NCBI GenBank assembly: GCA_035995285.1
Contig: DASYKO010000505.1
Coordinates: 1-5,817, forward strand
Length of the DNA stretch: 5,817 bases
Source of the DNA: UBA7672 sp035995285
Lineage (GTDB): Bacteria > Pseudomonadota > Alphaproteobacteria > Caulobacterales > Hyphomonadaceae
Direction of reading: 5' to 3'
The translations under genes were made by a program, and so were the position numbers. The notes beneath the pieces are model-generated. The model was not told the DNA's origin. It worked only from the letters and a program-made list of their open reading frames with translations, and made no database searches. Positions 1-5,025 of the stretch are shown here, piece after piece. Position 1 is the first letter of the stretch. Every line of letters starts with the position of its first letter.

Positions 1-252
1 CGGATTTCGCGTGGCGGTTGTGCTGAATTGAGGCACGTTAACCGGAGGGGGACCGGACGTGTCCCGCAGACTGTCCTCAATCAGGGCGCGCAGCTCTCCG
101 GGCTGCTGGATGAAGGTGAGGTCCTGCAGGTCGAGCAGGCGTTTCCGGTTGGCGAGGATTTCCGCTCGGTGTTCGGCGAGATGTTCGATCAGGTCCGGCA
201 GGTTAACGGCGAGGTCTTCCTTCACCGCGAAGCCGACGCCGCGGGCGAGGGT
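1..252 (-). pseudogene. C-terminal part of the glycosyltransferase, downstream of the premature stop
   Basis: The 84 codons after TAA 253-255 remain open in the same frame to the window edge. They read TLARGVGFAVKEDL first, then a helical stretch (LAEHRAEILANRKRLLDLQD), then QQPGELRALIEDSL, and end in a Pro/Ser/Thr-rich tail. This resembles the C-terminal end of GT-B glycosyltransferases, where a G-x-G-F segment is followed by helices packing back on the N-terminal domain. Third codon positions are almost all G or C, so the stretch still looks like gene sequence under selection or very recently lost. No start codon with a ribosome binding site lies just after the stop, so independent expression is unlikely. 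Either the gene is a recent nonsense pseudogene, or the stop reflects a sequencing error. The true C-terminus lies beyond the left edge. Confidence 0.6.
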
Positions 253-1185
253 TTAGTTGGAGGTTTGAGTATTTGCGGGAGCAATGGGCGGCACGGCGTA
301 GTAGCCGCCTTCGTAGAGGCGGTTGGGGAGGAGCCAGACGGAGTTGTAGCCGGCTTCCATGAAGTCTCCGGCCCAGACGACATCGAGGCCGGAATAGATG
401 CGGGAGAGGTCTTCCGGCGACTGGTAGCGGCCGTGGAATTCGACGTTGGGAAGGCCTTTGATACGCTCGTGGAAGTCGGGGATTTCCTTCAGCGCGGGGA
501 TGCCATGCATGACGATCCTGACCCTGGGACCCAGGGTCTTTGCGGCGTCCAGCAACAGGCTGAGGCTGCGATGGCAGCGGAGTGCGCCGACCCAGCCGAT
601 GCGGAGCGCGTCTTCCGCGGGCGGGGCGTGCAGATCGGGGCGGCGGCCATAGTCGGCGCCGGCGGCAAGGCGGTTCTCGACGAGGACGTGGCGGTACTTG
701 CCCTTGTGGTGGATGGCGAAGTGGTTGTCGACGAAGGCTGGAGAGGACACGACAAGCCTTCTCGTGCGCGAGAGCAGTGCGCCTTCGATGCGCCTAAAGG
801 CCAGACCGATCAGGTCTTTCCTGGTTAGCAAACGGTGAACGTCGAGCGCTTCGTAGATCACCGGGGTCTTGAGGCCGGTGTGGCGCTTGGCGAGGAATGC
901 GGTCGCCAGCATGTCGAGATTGCGGGCGTAGATGACATCGGCCTTGGCGAGCTTTTCCCGTTCGGCGGCAGCCTGTTTCGCACCCGATAGGATCGACTTC
1001 ACACGTTGGGTGTAGTTTCCGTCGAATGTCCGGCCCAGATCGACGTTTTCCCAGTCCACCGCAACGTCATCGCGGCGTCGCATCATGAAGCCAGTTACGT
1101 CCAGACCGTCGTCGCGAAAGCCCTGCACGCGGCGGCGCACGGCGGCGTCGGCGGCGTCATGTCCGAAGAAGGCGATACGCGTCAT
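253..1185 (-). CDS. ExoL-like glycosyltransferase, cut short by an in-frame stop
   Basis: Probable cytoplasmic sugar transferase that adds a residue to a lipid-linked exopolysaccharide repeat unit. The product begins MTRIAFFGHD, and residues 1-20 match the opening beta strand of GT-B enzymes of the succinoglycan ExoL type. Family-like signatures follow: ARNLDMLA near residue 100, YEALDVHRLL near 120, a second Rossmann-like start IGWVGALR near 200, and NSVWLLPNRLYEGG at 281-294. The last motif occupies the donor-site position, but there is no canonical E-x7-E pair. Translation stops after 310 residues at TAA 253-255, although family members as I recall them are roughly 370-400 residues and the same frame stays coding-like beyond the stop. 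ATG 1185 was chosen because family N-termini align there; no clear Shine-Dalgarno precedes it, and upstream in-frame codons add unlikely sequence. It is transcribed divergently from the export operon. The glycosyltransferase call is firm, the ExoL subtype moderate, and sugar specificity cannot be told. Confidence 0.8.
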   Translation of the reverse strand: MTRIAFFGHDAADAAVRRRVQGFRDDGLDVTGFMMRRRDDVAVDWENVDLGRTFDGNYTQRVKSILSGAKQAAAEREKLAKADVIYARNLDMLATAFLAKRHTGLKTPVIYEALDVHRLLTRKDLIGLAFRRIEGALLSRTRRLVVSSPAFVDNHFAIHHKGKYRHVLVENRLAAGADYGRRPDLHAPPAEDALRIGWVGALRCHRSLSLLLDAAKTLGPRVRIVMHGIPALKEIPDFHERIKGLPNVEFHGRYQSPEDLSRIYSGLDVVWAGDFMEAGYNSVWLLPNRLYEGGYYAVPPIAPANTQTSN

Positions 1186-1265
1186 GGGCGAAATTTGTGC
1201 AAGCAGCGGGCCGGTGGGATAAGGGCCATCCTTGTTAAAGGAAGAATGGGCCATGACCCTGCAAC

Positions 1266-1280
1266 TGCATTTACCATGCA
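1266..1280. repeat. Interrupted palindrome TGCAT-N5-ATGCA
   Basis: Perfect 5-base arms TGCAT and ATGCA flank the spacer TTACC. The position in a divergent intergenic region and the symmetry fit a dimeric regulator operator. Arms this short also arise by chance, so this is only a candidate. Confidence 0.25.
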
Positions 1281-1385
1281 CCATTTGAGTGAAGACTTTT
1301 GCATTCGGCTCCCGGAGGAGCAGATTAACACCCACCTGATGCCCGCCTATGCGCGAGTTGGCGTCGGCATTGCTAGGGGACAGAT

Positions 1386-1460
1386 ATGCGTGGAACTCCG
1401 GTTTCGGACCGGCGGATAGCGCGCGTCCGGCATTTTTGCCGGAGAAGGAGCACTGGTTGA
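1386..1460 (+). CDS. Possible 24-codon basic leader peptide overlapping the phosphatase start
   Basis: ATG 1386 is preceded by AGGGGA (1375-1380) at 5 bases, which is a good ribosome binding site. The frame encodes a 24-residue, arginine-rich peptide beginning MRGTPVSDRR and ends at TGA 1458-1460. That stop overlaps the proposed TTG start of the phosphatase in a shared TTGA, an arrangement like the overlaps that couple translation of neighbouring genes. The reading frame also passes through both leader hairpins, so ribosomes on it would unfold them. No family is recognised, and an ORF this short in GC-rich DNA may be chance. Confidence 0.25.
   Translation: MRGTPVSDRRIARVRHFCRRRSTG
1398..1412 (+). 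other. Small leader hairpin upstream of the phosphatase
   Basis: Arms CCGGT and ACCGG pair perfectly over five bases around the loop TTCGG. It stands 13 bases before the second leader hairpin. Alone it is weak; as a tandem with the next hairpin it may form a structured leader. Confidence 0.3.
1426..1443 (+). promoter_or_regulatory. Hairpin overlapping the phosphatase Shine-Dalgarno region
   Basis: Arms TCCGGCA and TGCCGGA form a perfect seven-base, GC-rich stem around a TTTT loop. The 3' arm takes up the first GGA (1441-1443) of the purine run GGAGAAGGAG, leaving AAGGAG (1445-1450) exposed six bases before TTG 1457. It is not a rho-independent terminator, because a purine run rather than a T-run follows. 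The placement suggests control of ribosome access. Confidence 0.4.
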
Positions 1461-2365
1461 GGCTGCCTGAATGGCGTCTCCTCGAGGCCGCAAGAGGTCT
1501 CGCTAGCCGAGCCGGCGAAGCCATTGGCGGCGCCGCGGGCGCGCTCGTGCGCGTGTTCCAGTCCAAGGAGCCCGAAGGCGGCTCCAAACCCGTACAGGTT
1601 AGCGGTTATGTGGCGACGGTCCCCTCCGGCCGACGGGTCTATGCGGTGGGCGATATCCATGGCCGCGCCGATCTTCTGATGCATCTTCTGCAGGACCTGC
1701 GGGCTGATGCGCGTCATGGTGAATACGAGGGCAGGCCGATCCTGATTTTCCTCGGCGACTACATCGACCGCGGCTTCCAGTCGAAGGACGTCATCGACAT
1801 CCTGCTCAGCAACATGCTGTCCCCCTTCGAAACATATTTCCTGAAGGGCAATCACGAGCAGGCGATGCTGCAGTTCATGGGCGATCCCGGCGTGGGACCG
1901 ACCTGGGCGAAGTTCGGCGGCTCGGAAACGCTGGTGTCGTATGGGGTTCGGCCGCCGCGGATGCAGACCTCGATCGATGAGTGGCGCCAGGCCTGCGAGG
2001 ACCTGCACACGGTATTACCGCCTGAGCACCTGCATTTCCTTTCGAACCTCGATCTTTCCGTAAGGATTGGGGACTATGTTTTCGTGCATGCGGGCGTTCG
2101 CCCCGGCGTGCCACTCGAGGCGCAGTCGGAGCAGGACCTGCTCTGGATCCGCGAGGACTTCCTGATGGACAAGCGTCCGCTTGGCGCCACGATCGTGCAC
2201 GGCCATACGCCGGCCTCACGCCCCTACAAGGACTCACGCCGCGTCGGGCTGGATACGGGGGCCTATCTCTCGGGCAAACTGACCGCGGCCCGATTTGAGC
2301 ATGACAGCGTTGAATTCATCACTACCGGCCCGCGGGTTGAAGCCGCTGCCGCGGTCACGCGTTAA
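1457..2365 (+). CDS. PPP-type metallophosphoesterase (Ser/Thr phosphatase-like)
   Basis: Calcineurin-like phosphoesterase of the PPP branch, expected to remove phosphate from a protein or small molecule using two metal ions. All signature motifs are visible: GDIHG at residues 65-69, GDYIDRG at 100-106, GNHE at 131-134, VHAGVRPG around 210-217 and HGHTP at 248-252, with WIREDF between the last two. The usual Pro after GDxxDRG is Phe107. Length is 302 residues with the chosen TTG 1457, which follows AAGGAG (1445-1450) by six bases; the in-frame ATG 1349 has no binding site nearby. Residues 1-58 precede the domain and include a Gly/Ala-rich, possibly amphipathic helix (about 17-35) that might contact membrane. 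Its stop lies 13 bases before the export lipoprotein start, so the two are probably co-transcribed. The fold is sure; the substrate is unknown, and a role in reversing phosphorylation in polysaccharide synthesis is inferred from context. Confidence 0.9.
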   Translation: MRLPEWRLLEAARGLASRAGEAIGGAAGALVRVFQSKEPEGGSKPVQVSGYVATVPSGRRVYAVGDIHGRADLLMHLLQDLRADARHGEYEGRPILIFLGDYIDRGFQSKDVIDILLSNMLSPFETYFLKGNHEQAMLQFMGDPGVGPTWAKFGGSETLVSYGVRPPRMQTSIDEWRQACEDLHTVLPPEHLHFLSNLDLSVRIGDYVFVHAGVRPGVPLEAQSEQDLLWIREDFLMDKRPLGATIVHGHTPASRPYKDSRRVGLDTGAYLSGKLTAARFEHDSVEFITTGPRVEAAAAVTR

Positions 2366-2366
2366 C

Positions 2367-2372
2367 GGGAGG
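2367..2372 (+). promoter_or_regulatory. Ribosome binding site deciding the GTG start of the export lipoprotein
   Basis: GGGAGG stands six bases before GTG 2379, directly after the phosphatase stop at 2363-2365. It favours GTG 2379 over the in-frame ATG 2295, which lies inside the phosphatase gene and would put 28 residues in front of the signal peptide. Confidence 0.75.
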
Positions 2373-2378
2373 CTGCAC

Positions 2379-2963
2379 GTGAAAGCCCTCAATCTGATCC
2401 GGTTTGCGATTGCAGGCCTTTGCGCTGCAGCGGTTACCGCTTGCCAAAGCGCGCCGCCGCCGCCCCCGCAGCAGGCCGCCAATACGCAGACGGGCTCCGC
2501 CGACAGCTACCGGCTTGGCACAGGCGACGAGATCAGGGTTACCGTGTTCGACGAGCCGTCCTACTCCGGCTCGTTCACGGTCGACGGGCTCGGCATGATC
2601 AACATGAACCTGGTCAACCAGGTCGAGATCAGGAACCACACGCCGAAAGAGGCGGAGGCGATCGTCGAGGCCAAGTACCGCGACGCCAAGATCCTGAGAA
2701 ATCCCCGCGTGACCGTCGATCTGGTGAAGGGCCGCCCGTATTACATTCTCGGCGAGATCAACAAGGCGGGCGAGTATCCGTTTACCTCGGGCCTTACGGT
2801 CATGAACGCGATCGCCGCCGCCGGCGACTTCACCTACCGCGCCGACAAGCGGAAAGTCATGGTCACCAGCGCGTCCGACAGCGTCGAGCGCGAGGTCGTG
2901 CTGACGCCGGCGACGCCCGTCCACCCGGGCGACCGAATCCGCGTCAAAGAGCGTCTGTTCTAG
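2379..2963 (+). CDS. Polysaccharide export outer-membrane lipoprotein (short Wza/OPX family)
   Basis: Outer-membrane-associated exporter of exopolysaccharide that would receive the polymer from the co-polymerase in the periplasm. The GTG start gives 194 residues. Residues 1-22 are a lipoprotein signal: basic Lys2/Arg8, a hydrophobic core, and lipobox V-T-A-C with acylated Cys22. A Pro/Gln-rich linker follows. The Poly_export domain runs from about 43 (YRLGTGDEIRVTVFDEP) to 116 (NPRVTVDLV), then one SLBB domain begins at about 119 (PYYILGEINKAGEYPF) and the protein ends in KERLF. The segment usually written PLxGxV reads NLVNQV here (77-82), an unusual variant. It lacks the extra SLBB repeat and C-terminal amphipathic helix with which E. 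coli Wza crosses the membrane, so another protein should supply the pore. It follows the phosphatase by 13 bases. The family call is firm. Confidence 0.93.
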   Translation: MKALNLIRFAIAGLCAAAVTACQSAPPPPPQQAANTQTGSADSYRLGTGDEIRVTVFDEPSYSGSFTVDGLGMINMNLVNQVEIRNHTPKEAEAIVEAKYRDAKILRNPRVTVDLVKGRPYYILGEINKAGEYPFTSGLTVMNAIAAAGDFTYRADKRKVMVTSASDSVEREVVLTPATPVHPGDRIRVKERLF

Positions 2964-2974
2964 GGATTTCCCTA
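2961..2974. repeat. Dyad TAGGGA-TT-TCCCTA at the end of the export lipoprotein gene
   Basis: Perfect six-base arms surround a two-base centre and include the TAG stop codon. In RNA it can form only a small hairpin (five pairs, loop ATTT) with no T-run after it, so a terminator is unlikely. A dimeric protein site is possible but unproven. Confidence 0.3.
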
Positions 2975-3014
2975 CCGAAAACTGCGGCGAGCAGGCGCCC
3001 TTCTTGCACCTGCC

Positions 3015-3024
3015 AGAAGGGGAA
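3015..3024 (+). promoter_or_regulatory. Alternative ribosome binding site for an upstream TTG start of the secreted protein
   Basis: AGAAGGGGAA lies before TTG 3030 with seven bases between AAGGGG and the start. TTG 3030 is in frame with the preferred GTG 3066 and would add 12 residues to the signal region. Confidence 0.35.
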
Positions 3025-3052
3025 TCGTCTTGATCCCGCTCGCGTCCCTATT

Positions 3053-3057
3053 AGGAG
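3053..3057 (+). promoter_or_regulatory. Ribosome binding site for the preferred GTG start of the secreted protein
   Basis: AGGAG, within TTAGGAGAG, stands eight bases before GTG 3066. The next in-frame starts, GTG 3093 and ATG 3105, have poor or no binding sites, which is why GTG 3066 is preferred. Confidence 0.5.
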
Positions 3058-3065
3058 AGCCGCTC

Positions 3066-3566
3066 GTGCTGGGTAGCCAGAAACAGGACCCCGTGCGCCT
3101 CCCGATGCGCCTTGCTGCTGCTCTATCCTTGGTTCTCGTTGTCGCTGCGCCCGCGGTTGCGCAGGACGCCAGCACGCTTGTATCCGACCTTCGCAAGGGC
3201 GTGCCGTGCCAGGCCTCGGCCGCCCGTGCGGCCATGGAAGCCAATATCGGCAAGGCCACTGCCATTGCCGCCGATGTCGACAAGGCGCTGACCGACATTT
3301 CCGCCAACACCTCCATCTGCAACGCTTTGCGTGATGCCGCGACCGAGATCGGCAAAGCACGGGCAGGGGGCATTGCCGGAGCTAACGCAGGGGCCGGCGC
3401 CGGCTCTTCACCATCTTCACCCACAGTACCGGATGGTCTTTCCCAGGCGTCCCGGGATGCCGTCGCCGCGGCCTTCGCCGCAGCCGAGCGCAACGTCAAC
3501 AATCTCAAATTCGAGGTCGGCCCCCCGCCGCCCATCGCAGCAAAAGGAAGGAATTCAGGCCTCTGA
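3066..3566 (+). CDS. Uncharacterised secreted protein of the export operon
   Basis: I do not recognise this protein. From GTG 3066 it has 166 residues. Residues 10-32 form a Sec signal peptide (Arg11/Arg15, a hydrophobic core LAAALSLVLVVAAP, cleavage after AVA at 32), so the mature form starts QDAS and should be periplasmic or exported. The mature part holds a helical, Ala-rich region (about 33-95) with only two cysteines, Cys48 and Cys85, likely to form a disulfide. A Gly/Ala/Ser/Pro-rich flexible linker follows (about 98-118), then another helix rich in Ala (near 121-137) and a short tail with four prolines in a row. No catalytic motif is visible. It lies between the export lipoprotein and the outer-membrane barrel gene on the same strand, which suggests a periplasmic accessory of the exporter. 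The start is uncertain: TTG 3030 also has a good binding site. Confidence 0.75.
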   Translation: MLGSQKQDPVRLPMRLAAALSLVLVVAAPAVAQDASTLVSDLRKGVPCQASAARAAMEANIGKATAIAADVDKALTDISANTSICNALRDAATEIGKARAGGIAGANAGAGAGSSPSSPTVPDGLSQASRDAVAAAFAAAERNVNNLKFEVGPPPPIAAKGRNSGL

Positions 3567-3581
3567 TACGGCCGCCGCCCC

Positions 3582-3599
3582 TCCCTTACTTAAAAGGGA
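3582..3599. repeat. Inverted repeat TCCCTT-N6-AAGGGA
   Basis: Perfect six-base arms surround ACTTAA, 15 bases after the secreted-protein stop codon. The sequence after it is AATTTGG, not a T-run, so a classical terminator is not supported. It may be an operator or a weak 3' stabilising hairpin. Confidence 0.3.
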
Positions 3600-3618
3600 A
3601 ATTTGGCCTCAACCTGCG

Positions 3619-3648
3619 ACATGGACGGACGGAACCCCCGGTCCATGT
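3619..3648. repeat. Inverted repeat ACATGGAC-N14-GTCCATGT
   Basis: Perfect eight-base arms, extendable by one G-T wobble, surround a 14-base loop. It lies about 80 bases before the barrel gene start and has no T-run after it. It could be a leader hairpin or a two-half-site operator; it is the longest perfect-arm repeat I found in the window. Confidence 0.4.
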
Positions 3649-3684
3649 TCTGGCGAGGCCGATTGAGCGGCCCCGATCTTGCTA

Positions 3685-3699
3685 CTCGCCCCATGCGAG
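3685..3699. repeat. Small hairpin CTCGC-N5-GCGAG before the barrel gene
   Basis: Five-base perfect arms with loop CCCAT, extendable by two further pairs (CT/AG) across one mismatch. It ends 15 bases before the AAGGAA ribosome binding site, so it could affect ribosome loading, though it leaves the site itself free. Confidence 0.3.
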
Positions 3700-3714
3700 C
3701 AGAGCGGCCCGAAA

Positions 3715-3720
3715 AAGGAA
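3715..3720 (+). promoter_or_regulatory. Ribosome binding site of the outer-membrane barrel gene
   Basis: AAGGAA stands five bases before ATG 3726. It rules against the upstream in-frame TTG 3603, which would add 41 residues that do not look like part of a signal peptide. Confidence 0.7.
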
Positions 3721-3725
3721 ATCCC

Positions 3726-4967
3726 ATGAAGTTCGGTTTCAAGCACCTTGCCCTGTCGAGTGTAATGGCCAGCGCCCTGGCCGCCGTGATCACCCCGGCA
3801 GCCCTCGCCCAATCCAATCCGTTCCAGGATGACCGCTATACCTCGGTCACTCAGCGCCAGCAGCCCCAGTTCGATCCCGAGCCGATACATGCGGGCGCCT
3901 TTGTGGTTGACGCCAACGCCGGGCTTGCAGCCGAACTCAACGACAACGTCTTCGCCACCGACAGCAACACGGTGTCCGACACCATTCTCCGTTTCACGCC
4001 GCAGATCGATGCACGCTCGAACTGGACCACGCACGCCCTCAACGCCGGCCTCGCGATCAACCACAACGAGCACCTGGAAGAAGATTCGGAAACCTCGACC
4101 GACTACACCGCCTATGTCGACGGCCGCATCGACGTGACACGCGTCTTCCAGTTCACGGGGCGGATCGACGCCGCGCAGCAGACCGAGCCGCGCTACGAGC
4201 CGGGCAATGACGGCCAGGAACCCACGCAGATCAACCGCACCGGCCTGACCGCCGGCGTCCAGTACCAGACCGACCGGCTGCAGCTGCGTGGTTCTGTGGG
4301 CTCCTCCAAAAACAACTACAGCACCGATCCGGTCAACCTCGTCGACCGCGACTTCGACGAGACCTTCTTCTCGGGCCGCGCGTCCTTCGCCTTCTCGCCG
4401 GACCTTGCGCTCTTCGTGCAGGGCCGCAAGTCCAAGCAGGACTACAGCGACAACAGCCGCGAGGGTGAACGCACGTCGTACGAAGTCGGCGCCACCTTCG
4501 AACTCGCAGCGCCCTTCCGCGGCGAAATCGCCGTCGGCACCGTCAACGAAGAGAAGGACAACGGCCAGGACTTCGACGGCCTCAGCCTCGATGCGAAGGT
4601 CGAGTGGTTCCCGACGGAGCTCACGACCGTCACCTTCAGCGGCGTCAGCAAGATGTTCGACCCGGGCCTGCAGCTGTCGTCCTCGGCGCTGAACACGACG
4701 TATGGCGTGCGCATCGACCATGAATTCTACCGCAACGTGCTGCTGTTCGGCGACGCGAGCTTCGGCACTTACGACTATGACGGCATCGACCGTCAGGACG
4801 ATTTCTCGGATCTCGCCTTCGGCGCCGCGTGGAAACTGAACAAGCATGCGCGTCTCGAGGGCAGCTATCGCTTCCACAGCACGCAATCGGATGGCGGCGC
4901 GGCGGATCCGCTTCGCCTCGATGTCAGCCAGAATGTCTTCAGCGTCGGTGTCCGGGTTTATCCCTGA
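3726..4967 (+). CDS. Outer-membrane beta-barrel protein of an exopolysaccharide locus (putative beta-barrel porin 2 type)
   Basis: Probable outer-membrane channel or scaffold for polymer export. From ATG 3726 it has 413 residues. Residues 1-28 form a Sec signal peptide (Lys2/Lys6, a hydrophobic core, cleavage after ALA at 28). A linker rich in Gln, Pro and Asp follows (about 29-55), then the rest is a run of alternating hydrophobic/polar strands with acidic Asp/Asn-rich loops, for example AGAFVVDANAGLAAEL, GLTAGVQYQ and FEVGATFELAAP-like stretches, with aromatic residues near strand ends. The chain closes with NVFSVGVRVYP, a C-terminal strand typical of barrel proteins, though Pro rather than Phe is last. 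No cysteines are present. The pattern fits the putative beta-barrel porin 2 family often found in alphaproteobacterial polysaccharide loci. It lies between the export lipoprotein and the co-polymerase, as a pore partner for a short OPX would. The barrel is firm; the channel role is inferred. Confidence 0.85.
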   Translation: MKFGFKHLALSSVMASALAAVITPAALAQSNPFQDDRYTSVTQRQQPQFDPEPIHAGAFVVDANAGLAAELNDNVFATDSNTVSDTILRFTPQIDARSNWTTHALNAGLAINHNEHLEEDSETSTDYTAYVDGRIDVTRVFQFTGRIDAAQQTEPRYEPGNDGQEPTQINRTGLTAGVQYQTDRLQLRGSVGSSKNNYSTDPVNLVDRDFDETFFSGRASFAFSPDLALFVQGRKSKQDYSDNSREGERTSYEVGATFELAAPFRGEIAVGTVNEEKDNGQDFDGLSLDAKVEWFPTELTTVTFSGVSKMFDPGLQLSSSALNTTYGVRIDHEFYRNVLLFGDASFGTYDYDGIDRQDDFSDLAFGAAWKLNKHARLEGSYRFHSTQSDGGAADPLRLDVSQNVFSVGVRVYP

Positions 4968-5013
4968 GGCCTGCCGCTACTAACGGTCCGGGACGGACGC
5001 GTAGGGTGAGTTC

Positions 5014-5017
5014 GGAG
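5014..5017 (+). promoter_or_regulatory. Ribosome binding site deciding the TTG start of the co-polymerase
   Basis: GGAG stands eight bases before TTG 5026. An in-frame TAG at 5002-5004 closes the frame upstream, and the next candidate, GTG 5035, is 17 bases from the site, too far. Confidence 0.6.
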
Positions 5018-5025
5018 TAGTTACG

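Larger units (their letters stand above)
1186..1456. promoter_or_regulatory. Divergent intergenic region between glycosyltransferase and export operon
   Basis: These 271 bases separate the minus-strand glycosyltransferase from the plus-strand phosphatase and so should hold promoters for both directions. I found no convincing -35/-10 pair; TTGCAT at 1299-1304 with GATTAA at 1323-1328 is the best plus-strand candidate and is weak. The region holds an interrupted palindrome (1266-1280), a strong purine run GGAGGAG at 1314-1320 with no standard start codon at useful spacing, two hairpins next to the phosphatase start, and a possible small upstream ORF. Confidence 0.5.
3567..3725 (+). promoter_or_regulatory. 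Intergenic leader before the outer-membrane barrel gene
   Basis: This 159-base gap is the longest within the plus-strand gene series. It holds three inverted repeats (3582-3599, 3619-3648, 3685-3699) and a nine-base direct repeat GAGCGGCCC at 3665-3673 and 3702-3710. No clear promoter or T-run terminator was found. The density of small structures suggests a structured 5' leader or a regulated internal promoter. Confidence 0.4.

Noticed and set aside
28..828. Plus-strand open frame of 266 codons opposite the glycosyltransferase
   Set aside because: It mirrors the codons of the minus-strand gene, has no recognisable domain or binding site, and the minus-strand reading carries clear glycosyltransferase motifs.
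1223..1254. Direct repeat GGGCCAT at 1223-1229 and 1248-1254
   Set aside because: Seven bases, GC-rich, and not linked to any promoter element; likely chance.
1349..1456. ATG 1349 as phosphatase start
   Set aside because: The nearest strong purine run (1314-1320) is 28 bases away, while TTG 1457 has AAGGAG at six bases.
1186..1587. N-terminal extension of the glycosyltransferase frame to 1587
   Set aside because: The added residues show no fold signal and overlap the phosphatase gene; family N-termini align with ATG 1185.
1373..2008. Minus-strand open frame of 211 codons opposite the phosphatase
   Set aside because: No domain signal; the plus strand has every PPP phosphatase motif.
2984..3014. 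Possible terminator hairpin GCAGG/CCTGC after the export lipoprotein
   Set aside because: Only five pairs, a 13-base loop and no T-run; the next gene follows closely on the same strand.
3609..4886. Minus-strand open frame of 425 codons opposite the barrel gene
   Set aside because: Val/Arg/Glu-rich shadow typical of antisense frames in GC-rich genes; the plus strand shows a signal peptide, barrel strands and a ribosome binding site.
4968..5025. Short GTCC/GGAC symmetries between the barrel and co-polymerase genes
   Set aside because: Stems of only four bases and no T-run; no support for a terminator or operator.
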